From positions 372,001 to 436,000 of the forward strand of contig NZ_JACHJK010000006.1 in assembly GCF_014203595.1 (NCBI RefSeq): a DNA stretch of 64,000 bases. Reading direction: 5' to 3'. Under the pieces are notes generated by a model that made no database searches, was not told the DNA's origin, and was given only the letters and a program-made list of their open reading frames with translations. Both the position numbers and the translations under genes were made by a program. This DNA comes from Streptomyces echinatus (GTDB lineage: Bacteria; Actinomycetota; Actinomycetes; Streptomycetales; Streptomycetaceae). Numbering within the stretch: the first letter of the stretch is position 1; each line of letters opens with the position of its first letter. This document shows positions 33,836 through 41,400 of this stretch, in pieces.

Positions 33836-34879
33836 TCAGGAACCCGCCGCCCGCGCCGGCATCCGGCCCTCGCGGGTCCAGGCCAGCAGTTCCCTGGCCG
33901 ACCAGGTGGTCACCACCCGCTCCGGCGGCACCCCGCACTCCTCGGCCCGCGCGCAGCCGAGGATCTGCCAGTCCAGCTGGCCGGGCGCGTGCGCGTCGGT
34001 GTCCACCGAGAACAGCGTCCCCGCCTCGACCGCCCGGCGCAGCAGCCGGCGCGGCGGGTCCAGCCGCTCCGGACGGCTGTTGATCTCCACGGCCGTCCCC
34101 GACTCGGCGCACGCGGCGAACACCTCGTCCGCGTCGAACTGCGACTCGGGCCGCCCCCGGCCCGTCACCAGGCGCCCGGTGCAGTGGCCGAGGACGTCCG
34201 CGTGCGGATTGCGCACGGCGGCCACCATCCGGCGGGTCATGGACCGGGCGTCCATCCGCAGCTTGGAGTGCACCGACACCACGACCACGTCCAGCCGCTG
34301 GAGCAGCTCCGGTTCCTGGTCGAGCGAGCCGTCCTCCAGGATGTCGCACTCGATTCCGGTGAGCAGCCGGAACGGCGCCCACCGCGTGTTCAGGTCGGCC
34401 ACCACCGCCAGCTGTTCGCACAGCCGCTCGGCGGACAGCCCCCTGGCCACGGTCAGCCGTGGCGAGTGGTCCGTGAGCACGGTCCACTCGTGCCCCAGCC
34501 CGGCCGCCGCCCGCCCCATCTCCTCGATCGGGCTTCCGCCGTCGGACCAGTCCGAGTGCGTGTGGCAGTCCCCGCGGATCAGCGCCCGCAGGCCGGCACC
34601 GGCCACGTCCGGGCCGAGCGGGGCGTCCGCCTCCCCCTCCAGCTTGCGCAGATAGCCGGGCACCTCACCCGCCAGCGCCTCCAGCGCCACCTGCGCGGTC
34701 TTCGGCCCGACCCCCTTCAGCGACTCCAGTGTCCCCGCCGCCGCCCGCTCGGCGACCTCGCCCTCGGGCAGCGCGGCGAGCACCCGGGCGGCGGTCCGGA
34801 ACGCCTTCACCCGGTAGGTGGGCGCGAGGGCTCGCTCCAGCAGGAAGGCGATCCGCTCCAGCGCGGCGACAGGTTCCAT
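33836..34879 (-). CDS. PHP-domain metal-dependent phosphoesterase with helix-hairpin-helix
   Basis: This 347-residue protein resembles the C-terminal half of PolX. The N-terminal ~85 residues include a helix-hairpin-helix (LKGVGPKTAQVALEAL). The PHP domain shows all expected metal motifs: CHTHSDWSDG, VLTDHS, GIECDIL, VVSVHSKL, LGHCTGRLV and VDTDAHAPG. No polymerase domain is present. ATG 34879 lies inside a 14-nt palindrome and lacks a ribosome site, so translation may be leaderless. A DNA-repair phosphoesterase or histidinol-phosphatase-like role is possible. Confidence 0.86.
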   Translation of the reverse strand: MEPVAALERIAFLLERALAPTYRVKAFRTAARVLAALPEGEVAERAAAGTLESLKGVGPKTAQVALEALAGEVPGYLRKLEGEADAPLGPDVAGAGLRALIRGDCHTHSDWSDGGSPIEEMGRAAAGLGHEWTVLTDHSPRLTVARGLSAERLCEQLAVVADLNTRWAPFRLLTGIECDILEDGSLDQEPELLQRLDVVVVSVHSKLRMDARSMTRRMVAAVRNPHADVLGHCTGRLVTGRGRPESQFDADEVFAACAESGTAVEINSRPERLDPPRRLLRRAVEAGTLFSVDTDAHAPGQLDWQILGCARAEECGVPPERVVTTWSARELLAWTREGRMPARAAGS

Positions 34880-34885
34880 GGAACC
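34872..34885. promoter_or_regulatory. Palindrome containing the PHP gene start codon
   Basis: GGTTCCATGGAACC is a perfect 14-nt palindrome with the ATG at its centre. Another GGTTC-type half-site follows (AAGGTTC, 34886-34892). It may be an operator over a leaderless start, or chance. Confidence 0.35.
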
Positions 34886-34908
34886 AAGGTTCACATCCGG
34901 CGCCCGGA

Positions 34909-34929
34909 AGGGGCGCGGGGAACCGCGCG
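34909..34929. repeat. Streptomyces short dispersed element, reverse copy
   Basis: The reverse complement reads CGCGCGGTTCCCCGCGCCCC, close to the core CGCGCAGTTCCCCGCGCCCC in the two copies at 50596-50869. This short palindrome-rich sequence is a common intergenic element in Streptomyces genomes by general experience. Confidence 0.55.
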
Positions 34930-35043
34930 AGGAGCCACCGGTCACCCGCGGTCCGCGACGCGCCGCCCCCCTCACGGCCGGACCCGTTTGCCCCACCCCG
35001 CCCCCGGGTACTGCGAGGCCCACACTCACGGGAGGAGCCGGTC

Positions 35044-35832
35044 ATGCCGAGCGCAGCGATCGTCACGGGCGCGGACAGCGGCATCGGCCGCGCCACCGCC
35101 GTCCGGCTGGCCGAGGCGGGCCTGGACGTCGGCATCACCTGGCACTCCGACGAGAAGGGCGCCGAGCGGACGGCCGAGGAGGTCCGCGCGCACGGCCGCC
35201 GGGCCGCCGTGGCGCGGCTGGACCTCACCCGGCTGCCCGGGGCCGCCGACACCGTGGACGCCCTGTGCGAGGAGCTGGGCCGGATCGACGTCCTGGTCAA
35301 CAACGCCGGTACGGGCACCATGACCCCCTTCCTCGACCTCACCCTGACGGATGTGCGCCGGGTCCTGGACGTCGACCTCGTCGGCCCCTTCCTGCTCGGG
35401 CAGCGGGCCGCGCGGCGCATGATCCGGCAGGGCGACGGCGGCCGGATCGTCAACGTCACCTCCGTGCACGAGCACCAGCCCCGGGTCGGCGCGGCCCCGT
35501 ACTGCGCGGCCAAGGGCGGGCTCGGGCTGCTCACCCAGGTGATGGCCCTGGAGCTGGCCGAGCACGGCATCACGGTGAACGCGGTCGCGCCCGGCGAGAT
35601 CGCCACCCCGATGACCGGCCAGGAGGACACCGACGTGCACTCCGAGCGCCGCCCCGGCGTGCCGCTCGGCCGGCCCGGGGACGCCCGCGAGGTCGCCGCG
35701 GTGATCGCGTTCCTCGCGAGCCCCGACGCCTCCTACGTCACCGGCGCCTCCTGGAGCGTCGACGGCGGCATGCTGCGCATGGGCCCGCAGGCCGGGTCCC
35801 ATCTGACCGGTGACGACTGGCGCCGGCCCTGA
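35044..35832 (+). CDS. SDR-family oxidoreductase
   Basis: This 262-residue classical short-chain dehydrogenase has the nucleotide loop TGADSGIGRATAVRLAEAG, NNAGTG, a catalytic Ser in VTSVHE, and Tyr/Lys in YCAAKGG. The C-terminal YVTGASWSVDGGMLRMGP is typical. A GGAGGAG site lies 7 nt before ATG 35044. The N-terminal Arg/Ser text after the Gly motif suggests NADP preference is possible. It lies 7 nt before the topoisomerase gene. The substrate is unknown; relatives act on sugars and xenobiotic ketones. Confidence 0.88.
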   Translation: MPSAAIVTGADSGIGRATAVRLAEAGLDVGITWHSDEKGAERTAEEVRAHGRRAAVARLDLTRLPGAADTVDALCEELGRIDVLVNNAGTGTMTPFLDLTLTDVRRVLDVDLVGPFLLGQRAARRMIRQGDGGRIVNVTSVHEHQPRVGAAPYCAAKGGLGLLTQVMALELAEHGITVNAVAPGEIATPMTGQEDTDVHSERRPGVPLGRPGDAREVAAVIAFLASPDASYVTGASWSVDGGMLRMGPQAGSHLTGDDWRRP

Positions 35833-35839
35833 GGCCACG

Positions 35840-36865
35840 ATGCGACTGCGGACCAGCGACCGCGACCGCCCCGGCTACGGACGTGTCCGCAGCGGCCGGG
35901 GCTTCCGTTACACCGACGCCACCGGCGGCCGCCTCACCGACCCCCAGCAGGTCGCCCGCATCCGCGCCCTGACCATCCCGCCCGCCTGGCGCGACGTGTG
36001 GATCTGCCCCTGGCCCAACGGTCACCTCCAGGCCGTCGGCACCGACGCCGCCGGGCGTCGCCAGTACCTGTACCACGAACGGTTCCGGGCCGAGCAGGAG
36101 CAGGCCAAGCACGAGCACGTACGACAGATCGCGCGGGCCCTGCCCGAGCTGCGCGACCAGGTGGCCATGGACCTGGCCGGACGCGGGCTGAGCCGGGACC
36201 GGGTCACCGCCTGCGCGGTACGCCTGCTCGACCTCGGCTTCTTCCGCGTCGGCAGCGACCGGCACACCCGCACCAGCGAGACCTACGGCCTGACGACCAT
36301 GCTCCGCGAGCACGTCAGCTGCGGCCGCGGCGAGCTCACGTTCAGCTTCCCCGCCAAGGGGGGCGTCGAGACGGTGCGCGCCCTCGTCGACGACCAGGTG
36401 CGGACCGTCACCCACGCCCTGCTGCGCCGCCCGCGCGGCGGGGACCGCTTCCTCGCCTTCCACGAGCGCGGCGCATGGCACGACCTGCACAGCGACGACC
36501 TCAACGAGACCCTGCGCCGGCTGTCCGGCACCGATGTCACCGCCAAGGACTTCCGCACCTGGCATGCCACCGTGCTGGCCGCCGTGGCGGTCGCCGTGGT
36601 CACGCCCGGCGCCCGCGCCACCGACGCCGCCCGGCGGCGGCAGACCGCCCGGGCCGTCCGCGAGGTCAGCCACTACCTGGGCAACACGCCCGCGGTGTGC
36701 CGGGCGTCGTACATCGATCCGAAGGTGTTCGAGCTGTTCGAGCAGGGCGTGACCATCACCCCCGTGCTCACCCGGCTGGGCGAACACGGGGACTTCGGCC
36801 GTCCGGCCACGCAGGGGGCCGTGGAGGCCGCCGTGCTCGATCTTCTGGACGGCTCCGGTGGATGA
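35840..36865 (+). CDS. DNA topoisomerase IB
   Basis: This 341-residue protein is of the bacterial/viral type IB topoisomerase family. It has the N-terminal RGRGFRYTDATGGRL and IPPAWRDVWICPWPNGHLQA, the catalytic helix NETLRRLSGTDVTAKDFRTWHAT, and the active tyrosine in ASYIDPKVFE. It relaxes supercoils by a 3'-phosphotyrosine intermediate. GAGG at 35831 supports ATG 35840 rather than GTG 35810, which lies in the SDR gene. The length is usual for bacterial TopIB. Confidence 0.9.
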   Translation: MRLRTSDRDRPGYGRVRSGRGFRYTDATGGRLTDPQQVARIRALTIPPAWRDVWICPWPNGHLQAVGTDAAGRRQYLYHERFRAEQEQAKHEHVRQIARALPELRDQVAMDLAGRGLSRDRVTACAVRLLDLGFFRVGSDRHTRTSETYGLTTMLREHVSCGRGELTFSFPAKGGVETVRALVDDQVRTVTHALLRRPRGGDRFLAFHERGAWHDLHSDDLNETLRRLSGTDVTAKDFRTWHATVLAAVAVAVVTPGARATDAARRRQTARAVREVSHYLGNTPAVCRASYIDPKVFELFEQGVTITPVLTRLGEHGDFGRPATQGAVEAAVLDLLDGSGG

Positions 36866-36900
36866 CCCGTCGGCGCGGGTTGCGTTCTACCCTCGATGAC

Positions 36901-37146
36901 ATGACCGAACAAGCAGCTCCGCACATCTCCCGCCCGCGGGTCCTGGTCCTCGGTGTGTGCCCGGGCAAGCCGGGTGAGCCGCCGTTCCGGATCATGGAGA
37001 TCGACGGTCAGGTGGTCGGTGAGGCCAGGACCGTCACCGACGTCCTGGAGGCGGCCGCCTCCTACGGCATCACCATTCACGATCTCGACGACCCGGACGT
37101 GGTCCGCTTCGTGGGCGGCGACAAGTACACCTGGACGGTGCACTGA
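36901..37146 (+). CDS. Small conserved-type protein
   Basis: This 81-residue protein starts MTEQAAPHISRPRVLVLGVC and contains FRIMEIDGQVVGEARTVTDVLEAAASYG and a C-terminal VVRFVGGDKYTWTVH. Composition is that of a folded cytosolic protein; no domain was recognised. It lies 35 nt downstream of topoisomerase IB on the same strand. The ATG lacks an obvious ribosome site. Confidence 0.65.
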   Translation: MTEQAAPHISRPRVLVLGVCPGKPGEPPFRIMEIDGQVVGEARTVTDVLEAAASYGITIHDLDDPDVVRFVGGDKYTWTVH

Positions 37147-37167
37147 TCGGTGCACCGGGCGGACGGC

Positions 37168-38400
37168 TCAGCCGACGGTCCACTTCTGGTTGGCCCCGCC
37201 CGTGCAGGTCCAGATCTGCAGCCGCGTCCCGTTGGCCGAGCTGTTCCCGGTGACGTCGAGGCACTTGTTCGCCTGCGGGTTCACGATGTCGTGCGCCCCC
37301 GTGACGGTCCACTTCTGGTTGGGGCCGCCGGTGCAGTCCCACAGCTGGACGGCCGACCCGTCCGCCGTGCCGTTGGCCGTGACGTCCAGGCATTTGCCGA
37401 GCGCCCGCAGGGTGCCGTCCGAGCCGACGGTCCAGGCCTGCGCCCCCGTGCCGTTGCAGTCGTAGAGCTGGACCGGGGTGCCGTTCGCGGAGTTCGCGCC
37501 GGCCACGTCCACGCACTTGCCCGCGAGCCCCCGGACCGGCACCCCGGCCGCGCTGTCGCTCGTCGTCACCGACACCGAGTCCACGACCAGCTGCTGCGGG
37601 AGCTGGGTGGAGCCGTCCGGGTCGCCGGGCCAGTAGCCGCCGACCGCGAGGTTCAGGATCAGGAAGAACGGCTTGTTGAACACCCAGGTCTTCCCGCCCA
37701 GGTCGGCGGGGGTGCGCCGCTGGTAGACGTTCCCGTCCACCGACCAGGTGATGGAATCGGGTGCCCAGTCGACGGCGAAGGTGTGAAAGGCGTCCGCGAA
37801 GGCCTGGCCGTTCGGCAGGGTGTAGCCGGCGCCTATGCCGCCCGAGCCGGAGTAACCGGGCCCGTGGACGGTGCCGTGCACGGTCGAGGGCTCGAAGCCG
37901 ACGTTCTCCATCACGTCGATCTCGCCCGAGTCCGGCCAGTTGACCGGGGTGCCCAGCATCCAGAACGCCGGCCACATGCCCTGCCCGCGCGGGATCTTCA
38001 TGCGCGCCTCGACATGGCCGTACTGGGCGTTGAACTTCCCGGCGGTGTTCAGCCGGGCCGAGGTGTACTGGCAGCTTCCGTACCAGCACTGGTAGCCGGC
38101 CGGGTTCTCCTTGCGGGCCGTGATCACCAGATGGCCCTGGCCGTCCAGGGCCGCGTTCTTCGTGCCCGAGGTGTAGTACTGCCGCTCGTGGTTGTTGACG
38201 TTGTCGCCGGTCTCCAGCGTCCACTTCGAGCCGTTGACGGCCGAGCCCGCGGGCCCGTCGAAGGAGTCGGAGAAGGTGGTGACGGCCGCCGCCGCGGGGG
38301 CGGCGGCCTGGGCCCGCGCCGGGCCGACGGCGACGGATCCGACCAGCGCGGCCGACAGGGCGGCCAGGAGACATCTGCGGAGCAGGCGGGGGGAGGCCAT
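37168..38400 (-). CDS. Secreted GH16 endo-beta-1,3-glucanase with ricin-type carbohydrate module
   Basis: This 410-residue protein has a signal peptide (MASPRLLRRCLLAALSAALVG, cleavage near ARA-QA) and a GH16 domain (about residues 40-285) with the catalytic motif SGEIDVMENVG. A C-terminal ricin B-type beta-trefoil (CBM13, about 290-410) shows three QxW-type repeats (AQAWTV, NQKWTV twice). It should cut fungal or algal beta-1,3-glucan outside the cell, with the trefoil binding the polymer. A near-consensus promoter lies directly upstream. Confidence 0.93.
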   Translation of the reverse strand: MASPRLLRRCLLAALSAALVGSVAVGPARAQAAAPAAAAVTTFSDSFDGPAGSAVNGSKWTLETGDNVNNHERQYYTSGTKNAALDGQGHLVITARKENPAGYQCWYGSCQYTSARLNTAGKFNAQYGHVEARMKIPRGQGMWPAFWMLGTPVNWPDSGEIDVMENVGFEPSTVHGTVHGPGYSGSGGIGAGYTLPNGQAFADAFHTFAVDWAPDSITWSVDGNVYQRRTPADLGGKTWVFNKPFFLILNLAVGGYWPGDPDGSTQLPQQLVVDSVSVTTSDSAAGVPVRGLAGKCVDVAGANSANGTPVQLYDCNGTGAQAWTVGSDGTLRALGKCLDVTANGTADGSAVQLWDCTGGPNQKWTVTGAHDIVNPQANKCLDVTGNSSANGTRLQIWTCTGGANQKWTVG

Positions 38401-38436
38401 GGCTCTCCGTTCCGGTGGGGGGTGTGACGCCTCTTG

Positions 38437-38465
38437 ATTTAAGGAGTGAGATAAGAGGCAGTCAA
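38437..38465 (-). promoter_or_regulatory. Promoter of the GH16 gene with inverted repeat
   Basis: On the minus strand TTGACT (38465-38460) and TTAAAT (38442-38437) are 17 nt apart. An inverted repeat GCCTCTT/AAGAGGC (38429-38459) spans the spacer and -10, so a repressor there would block transcription. The gene is 37 nt downstream. Confidence 0.65.
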
Positions 38466-38493
38466 TACCTTGGTCCGGACCTGATGCTGACGA

Positions 38494-39177
38494 TCACTCC
38501 GCCGCGGGCTGTCGCACGCGCCGGTGCACCCCGCGCCCGAGCCGTCGCCCCAGCAGCAGCCAACCCAGCAGCGCCCCACCGGTGTTGAGGATGACGTCGT
38601 CGATGTCGAAGGCCCGCCCGGTGACCAGCGCGCCCTGCGCCAGCTCCACCATCAGCATCACCAGCGCCGTGAGGGCCAGCACCCGAAGCACCCCTCGGGC
38701 GCGCGGGGCGAGCACCGGGACCAGCACCCCGAACGGCACGCCGAGCAGCACGTTCCCGCCGATCTGCTTGACCGTGTCCCGGAACTGCCCCTGCTGCAGG
38801 TAGGCGTTCAGCGAGCGGCCGGGGTGCAGGTTGCTGTGCGTCAGGGGCACGGAGGCCGGGGACGGTTGCAGCGTGAGGCGGGCCAGGACCACGGCGAACG
38901 CCACCATGCAGGCGAAGGCGACGAGCATCGCCAGCAGCCGGACCGGCAGGGGGAGCGCGTGCCGTCCGGCCGGGGAGCCGGGCTGCGCCGCCGGCTCCCG
39001 GGAGCGGCGCGACAGCGCCGGCAGACGGCGGCGGGCCGGGGCCGGATCCGTCCGCCGCCGGTTGCGGGAGCGGCGCAGCACTGCGGGCAGGCGCGGGGCG
39101 GAACGGGCCGGTTCGGCCGGCTCCCGCTTCCCGGGGATGCGCAGAGCCGCGGGCAGACGCGGCAGGGTCCGGGCCAT
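38494..39177 (-). CDS. VanZ-family membrane protein
   Basis: This 227-residue protein has an Arg/Pro-rich cytoplasmic N-terminus (~75 residues, unusually long) and then four hydrophobic segments of the VanZ fold. The family signature is present as NVLLGVPFGVLVPVL and FDIDDVILNTGGALLGWLL. ATG 39177 has GAGGAGG 5 nt upstream. VanZ relatives affect teicoplanin sensitivity in enterococci, but most homologues have unknown roles. Confidence 0.85.
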   Translation of the reverse strand: MARTLPRLPAALRIPGKREPAEPARSAPRLPAVLRRSRNRRRTDPAPARRRLPALSRRSREPAAQPGSPAGRHALPLPVRLLAMLVAFACMVAFAVVLARLTLQPSPASVPLTHSNLHPGRSLNAYLQQGQFRDTVKQIGGNVLLGVPFGVLVPVLAPRARGVLRVLALTALVMLMVELAQGALVTGRAFDIDDVILNTGGALLGWLLLGRRLGRGVHRRVRQPAAE

Positions 39178-39413
39178 TCGGTCCTCCTCAACTTCGGCAG
39201 GTGATATGGCGGTTACCCGGCATCGGATGCGGGATGCCAGTCCTCCCGGGGCGCCGGACGCACACCCGGGTTTCCGTTCACGCCTCCGGGGCACTCCGGG
39301 TGCGGACCCGCGTGCCGCCGCTCCCGCCCGGGGCGGGCGGTGCTTGGATGCCCCCAGCGGCACTCGGGACAGATCGCCGCGAAACCGTGTGCAACGGACC
39401 GAGGAGGTGCCGC

Positions 39414-39608
39414 ATGACCCGCCGTACGGCCCCCCGCGCGGTCCTCCTCGCCACCGGTGAACTCCTGGCCTGGTGGGCCGCGCTGGCCCTGCTGTGGCTG
39501 GTGCTGATCACGTCCGTCGACACCCTGGAACGGATCGTCGGAGCGAGCTGCGCCGCCCTGGGCGCGATCCTGGCCCGGCTCGGCCGGCGGGCGGTGACCT
39601 GGCGGTGA
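39414..39608 (+). CDS. Short MrpE/MbhA-like antiporter subunit
   Basis: This 64-residue protein has two hydrophobic helices (LLAWWAALALLWLVLITSV and IVGASCAALGAILARL) resembling only the N-terminal half of MrpE, which is normally ~160 residues. A GAGGAGG site lies 6 nt before ATG 39414. Its stop overlaps the next GTG. It is first in a six-gene operon for a cation/proton antiporter. Identity rests on position and topology. Confidence 0.7.
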   Translation: MTRRTAPRAVLLATGELLAWWAALALLWLVLITSVDTLERIVGASCAALGAILARLGRRAVTWR

Positions 39609-40057
39609 ACGGCTGGATCCTCGCGGCGACCGTCGCACTGGGCGGGGGAGGGGCGGCGGCACTGTGGGGCGTGACCACCGGCCCGCCGGCCCGCCGGGTG
39701 ATCGCCCAGAACCTGACCACCTCCGCCTTCTGCCCGGCCCTGCTGCTCCTGGCCCAGGGCTACGGCCGCCCGGCCTACGTCGACCTCGCCCTGCTGCTGG
39801 CCCTGCTCGGCCCGGTCGGCACCCTCGTCTTCGCCCGCCTGCTCTCCGACGACCTGTCAGCGCAGGACGCCAGCGCCTGGGGCCTGACCTGGACGGCGGC
39901 CGTGCTGGGCGCGGCGGCCGTGGTCGCGCTGTGCGTGGCCGTCGGGCCGGGCCGGGCGATGGTGAAGCTGCTGGTGATCGGCGTTCTGCTGATCGGCGGC
40001 AACGTGATCGCCTCACGCGCGCTGGCGGGCGGGTTCCGGGGGGTGCGGGGTGGCTGA
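39605..40057 (+). CDS. MrpF-like subunit with MrpG-like C-terminal extension
   Basis: This 150-residue membrane protein begins at GTG 39605. Residues ~25-85 match MrpF/MbhB (ARRVIAQNLTTSAFCP, YVDLALLLALLGPVGTLVFARLL). The last ~60 residues resemble the hydrophobic core of MrpG/MbhC (VKLLVIGVLLIGGNVIASRAL). MrpF alone is ~90 residues, so this looks like an F-G fusion. It overlaps both neighbours by a few bases. Confidence 0.7.
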   Translation: MNGWILAATVALGGGGAAALWGVTTGPPARRVIAQNLTTSAFCPALLLLAQGYGRPAYVDLALLLALLGPVGTLVFARLLSDDLSAQDASAWGLTWTAAVLGAAAVVALCVAVGPGRAMVKLLVIGVLLIGGNVIASRALAGGFRGVRGG

Positions 40058-40310
40058 CGCGCTGATCGTCGTCGTCCTGCTGCTGGTGGCCGCCTCCGCC
40101 ACCGCGGCCGTGGCCCAGCGCGACCCCGCCCGCCAGGCGCTGGTGCTGTCCTTCCTCGGCACCCTGCTGGCCGCGCTGTTCACCGTGCTCCAGGCCCCGG
40201 ACGTGGGCCTGTCCCAACTGGCCGTCGGCTCCGCGCTGACCCCGCTGCTGATCATGCTGTGCGTGCGCAAGATCAGACGCCGCGGGCGGTCGAAGGAGGA
40301 CGCGCGGTGA
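40050..40310 (+). CDS. DUF4040 / MbhD-like antiporter subunit
   Basis: This 86-residue protein has three helices (ALIVVVLLLVAASATAAVA, LVLSFLGTLLAALFTVLQAPDV and LAVGSALTPLLIMLCV). This matches the DUF4040 region that forms part of the C-terminal extension of MrpA and a separate subunit, MbhD, in archaeal hydrogenases. GTG 40050 overlaps the upstream stop by 8 nt, and its own stop overlaps the next GTG. Confidence 0.75.
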   Translation: MADALIVVVLLLVAASATAAVAQRDPARQALVLSFLGTLLAALFTVLQAPDVGLSQLAVGSALTPLLIMLCVRKIRRRGRSKEDAR

Positions 40311-41044
40311 ACCGGCTGCGGCTGTGGCTGCTGGCCGTGGGCGGCGCGGGGCTGGCCGCCCTGCTCGTCGCCGCCTGTCTCGACCTGCCCGGCTTCGGCG
40401 GCCGGCACCACCCCTACGGCGACCGGGCCGTCCAGGCCTCCCTCGCCCGGCACACCGCCAACACCATCTCCTCCGTCAACTTCGACCAGCGCGCCTACGA
40501 CACCCTCGGCGAGATGAGCATCCTGTTCGCCGCCGTCCTCGGCTGCGTGGTGCTGCTGCGCCAGGCCCGCGACGAGCACCGGGCCCCGCCCGAACCCGCC
40601 GAGGTGGCCCGCCCGGTCCGCCGCTACGCCCTGCTCGTGCTGCCCGTCGCCCTGGTCACCGGCCTGTACGTGGTCGCACACGGCCAGCTGAGCCCCGGCG
40701 GCGGTTTCCAGGGCGGGGTCGTCGCCGCCACCGCCCTGCACCTGCTCTACCTCGGCGCCGACTACGGCGCGCTGGAACGCGTGCGCCCGCTCGGCGTCTA
40801 CGAGACCTCCGACGCGGTCGCCGTCTGCGCCTACCTCGTACTGGGCCTCGCGTCGGTCCTGGCCGGCACCGCCTTCCTGGCCAACACTCTGCTGCCGTAC
40901 GGCACCTTCAACACCCTGTCCTCCGGCGGCGCCGTCCCCCTGCTGAACGCGGCCGTCGGCATGGAGGTGGCGAGCGCGGTCGTCGTCCTGCTCGCCCACT
41001 TCCTCGACCAGGCCGTCGAGATCGAGGAGGAACACGGGAGTTGA
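40307..41044 (+). CDS. MbhE plus MrpB/MbhF fused antiporter subunit
   Basis: This 245-residue protein has an MbhE-like start (DLPGFGGRHHPYGDRAVQ, ANTISSVNFDQRAYDTLGEM) with two helices, then an MrpB domain (RYALLVLPVALVTGLYVVAHGQLSPGGGFQGGVV and NAAVGMEVASAVVVLLAHFL). The GQLSPGGGFQGG motif is the MrpB hallmark. Translation begins at GTG 40307 inside the previous stop (GTGA). Confidence 0.82.
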   Translation: MNRLRLWLLAVGGAGLAALLVAACLDLPGFGGRHHPYGDRAVQASLARHTANTISSVNFDQRAYDTLGEMSILFAAVLGCVVLLRQARDEHRAPPEPAEVARPVRRYALLVLPVALVTGLYVVAHGQLSPGGGFQGGVVAATALHLLYLGADYGALERVRPLGVYETSDAVAVCAYLVLGLASVLAGTAFLANTLLPYGTFNTLSSGGAVPLLNAAVGMEVASAVVVLLAHFLDQAVEIEEEHGS

Positions 41045-41400
41045 GTACCGTGATGCACGTCCTGCCCTACCTGGTCGCCGCCTACGTCTTCCTGACCGGC
41101 TGCTACGGACTCGCCACCAGCCGGAACCTCGTCCACGCCGTCGGCTGTCTCGCGGTCTGCCAGTGCGCCACCTACGTCCTGCTGCTGGCCGTCGGCTACC
41201 GCGACGGCGCCACCGCGCCCGTCTTCTCCGACATCGCGCCCGGCTCCCGCCCGGTGGTCGACCCGGTCGTGCAGGCCCTCACCCTCACCGACATCGTCGT
41301 CGGCGCCACCGTCACCGCGCTGCTGCTCGCCCTCGTCCTGCAGATCGCCAAACGGCACGGCACGGTCGACCCCGACGAACTGCGGGAGCTGCGCGGCTGA
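41041..41400 (+). CDS. MrpC/MbhG antiporter subunit (NuoK-like)
   Basis: This 119-residue protein has three helices like NuoK. The conserved end motif VVDPVVQALTLTDIVVGATVTAL is clear and is diagnostic for MrpC. TTG 41041 overlaps the previous stop and has AGGAGGA 9 nt upstream; GTG 41050 and ATG 41053 are alternatives. It should sit in the membrane against MrpD. Confidence 0.87.
   Translation: MSTVMHVLPYLVAAYVFLTGCYGLATSRNLVHAVGCLAVCQCATYVLLLAVGYRDGATAPVFSDIAPGSRPVVDPVVQALTLTDIVVGATVTALLLALVLQIAKRHGTVDPDELRELRG

Noticed and set aside
39219..39238. Inverted repeat GGCATC/GATGCC before the antiporter operon
   Set aside because: Arms are only 6 nt with an 8-nt spacer in GC-rich sequence; it could be chance and no promoter is evident nearby.
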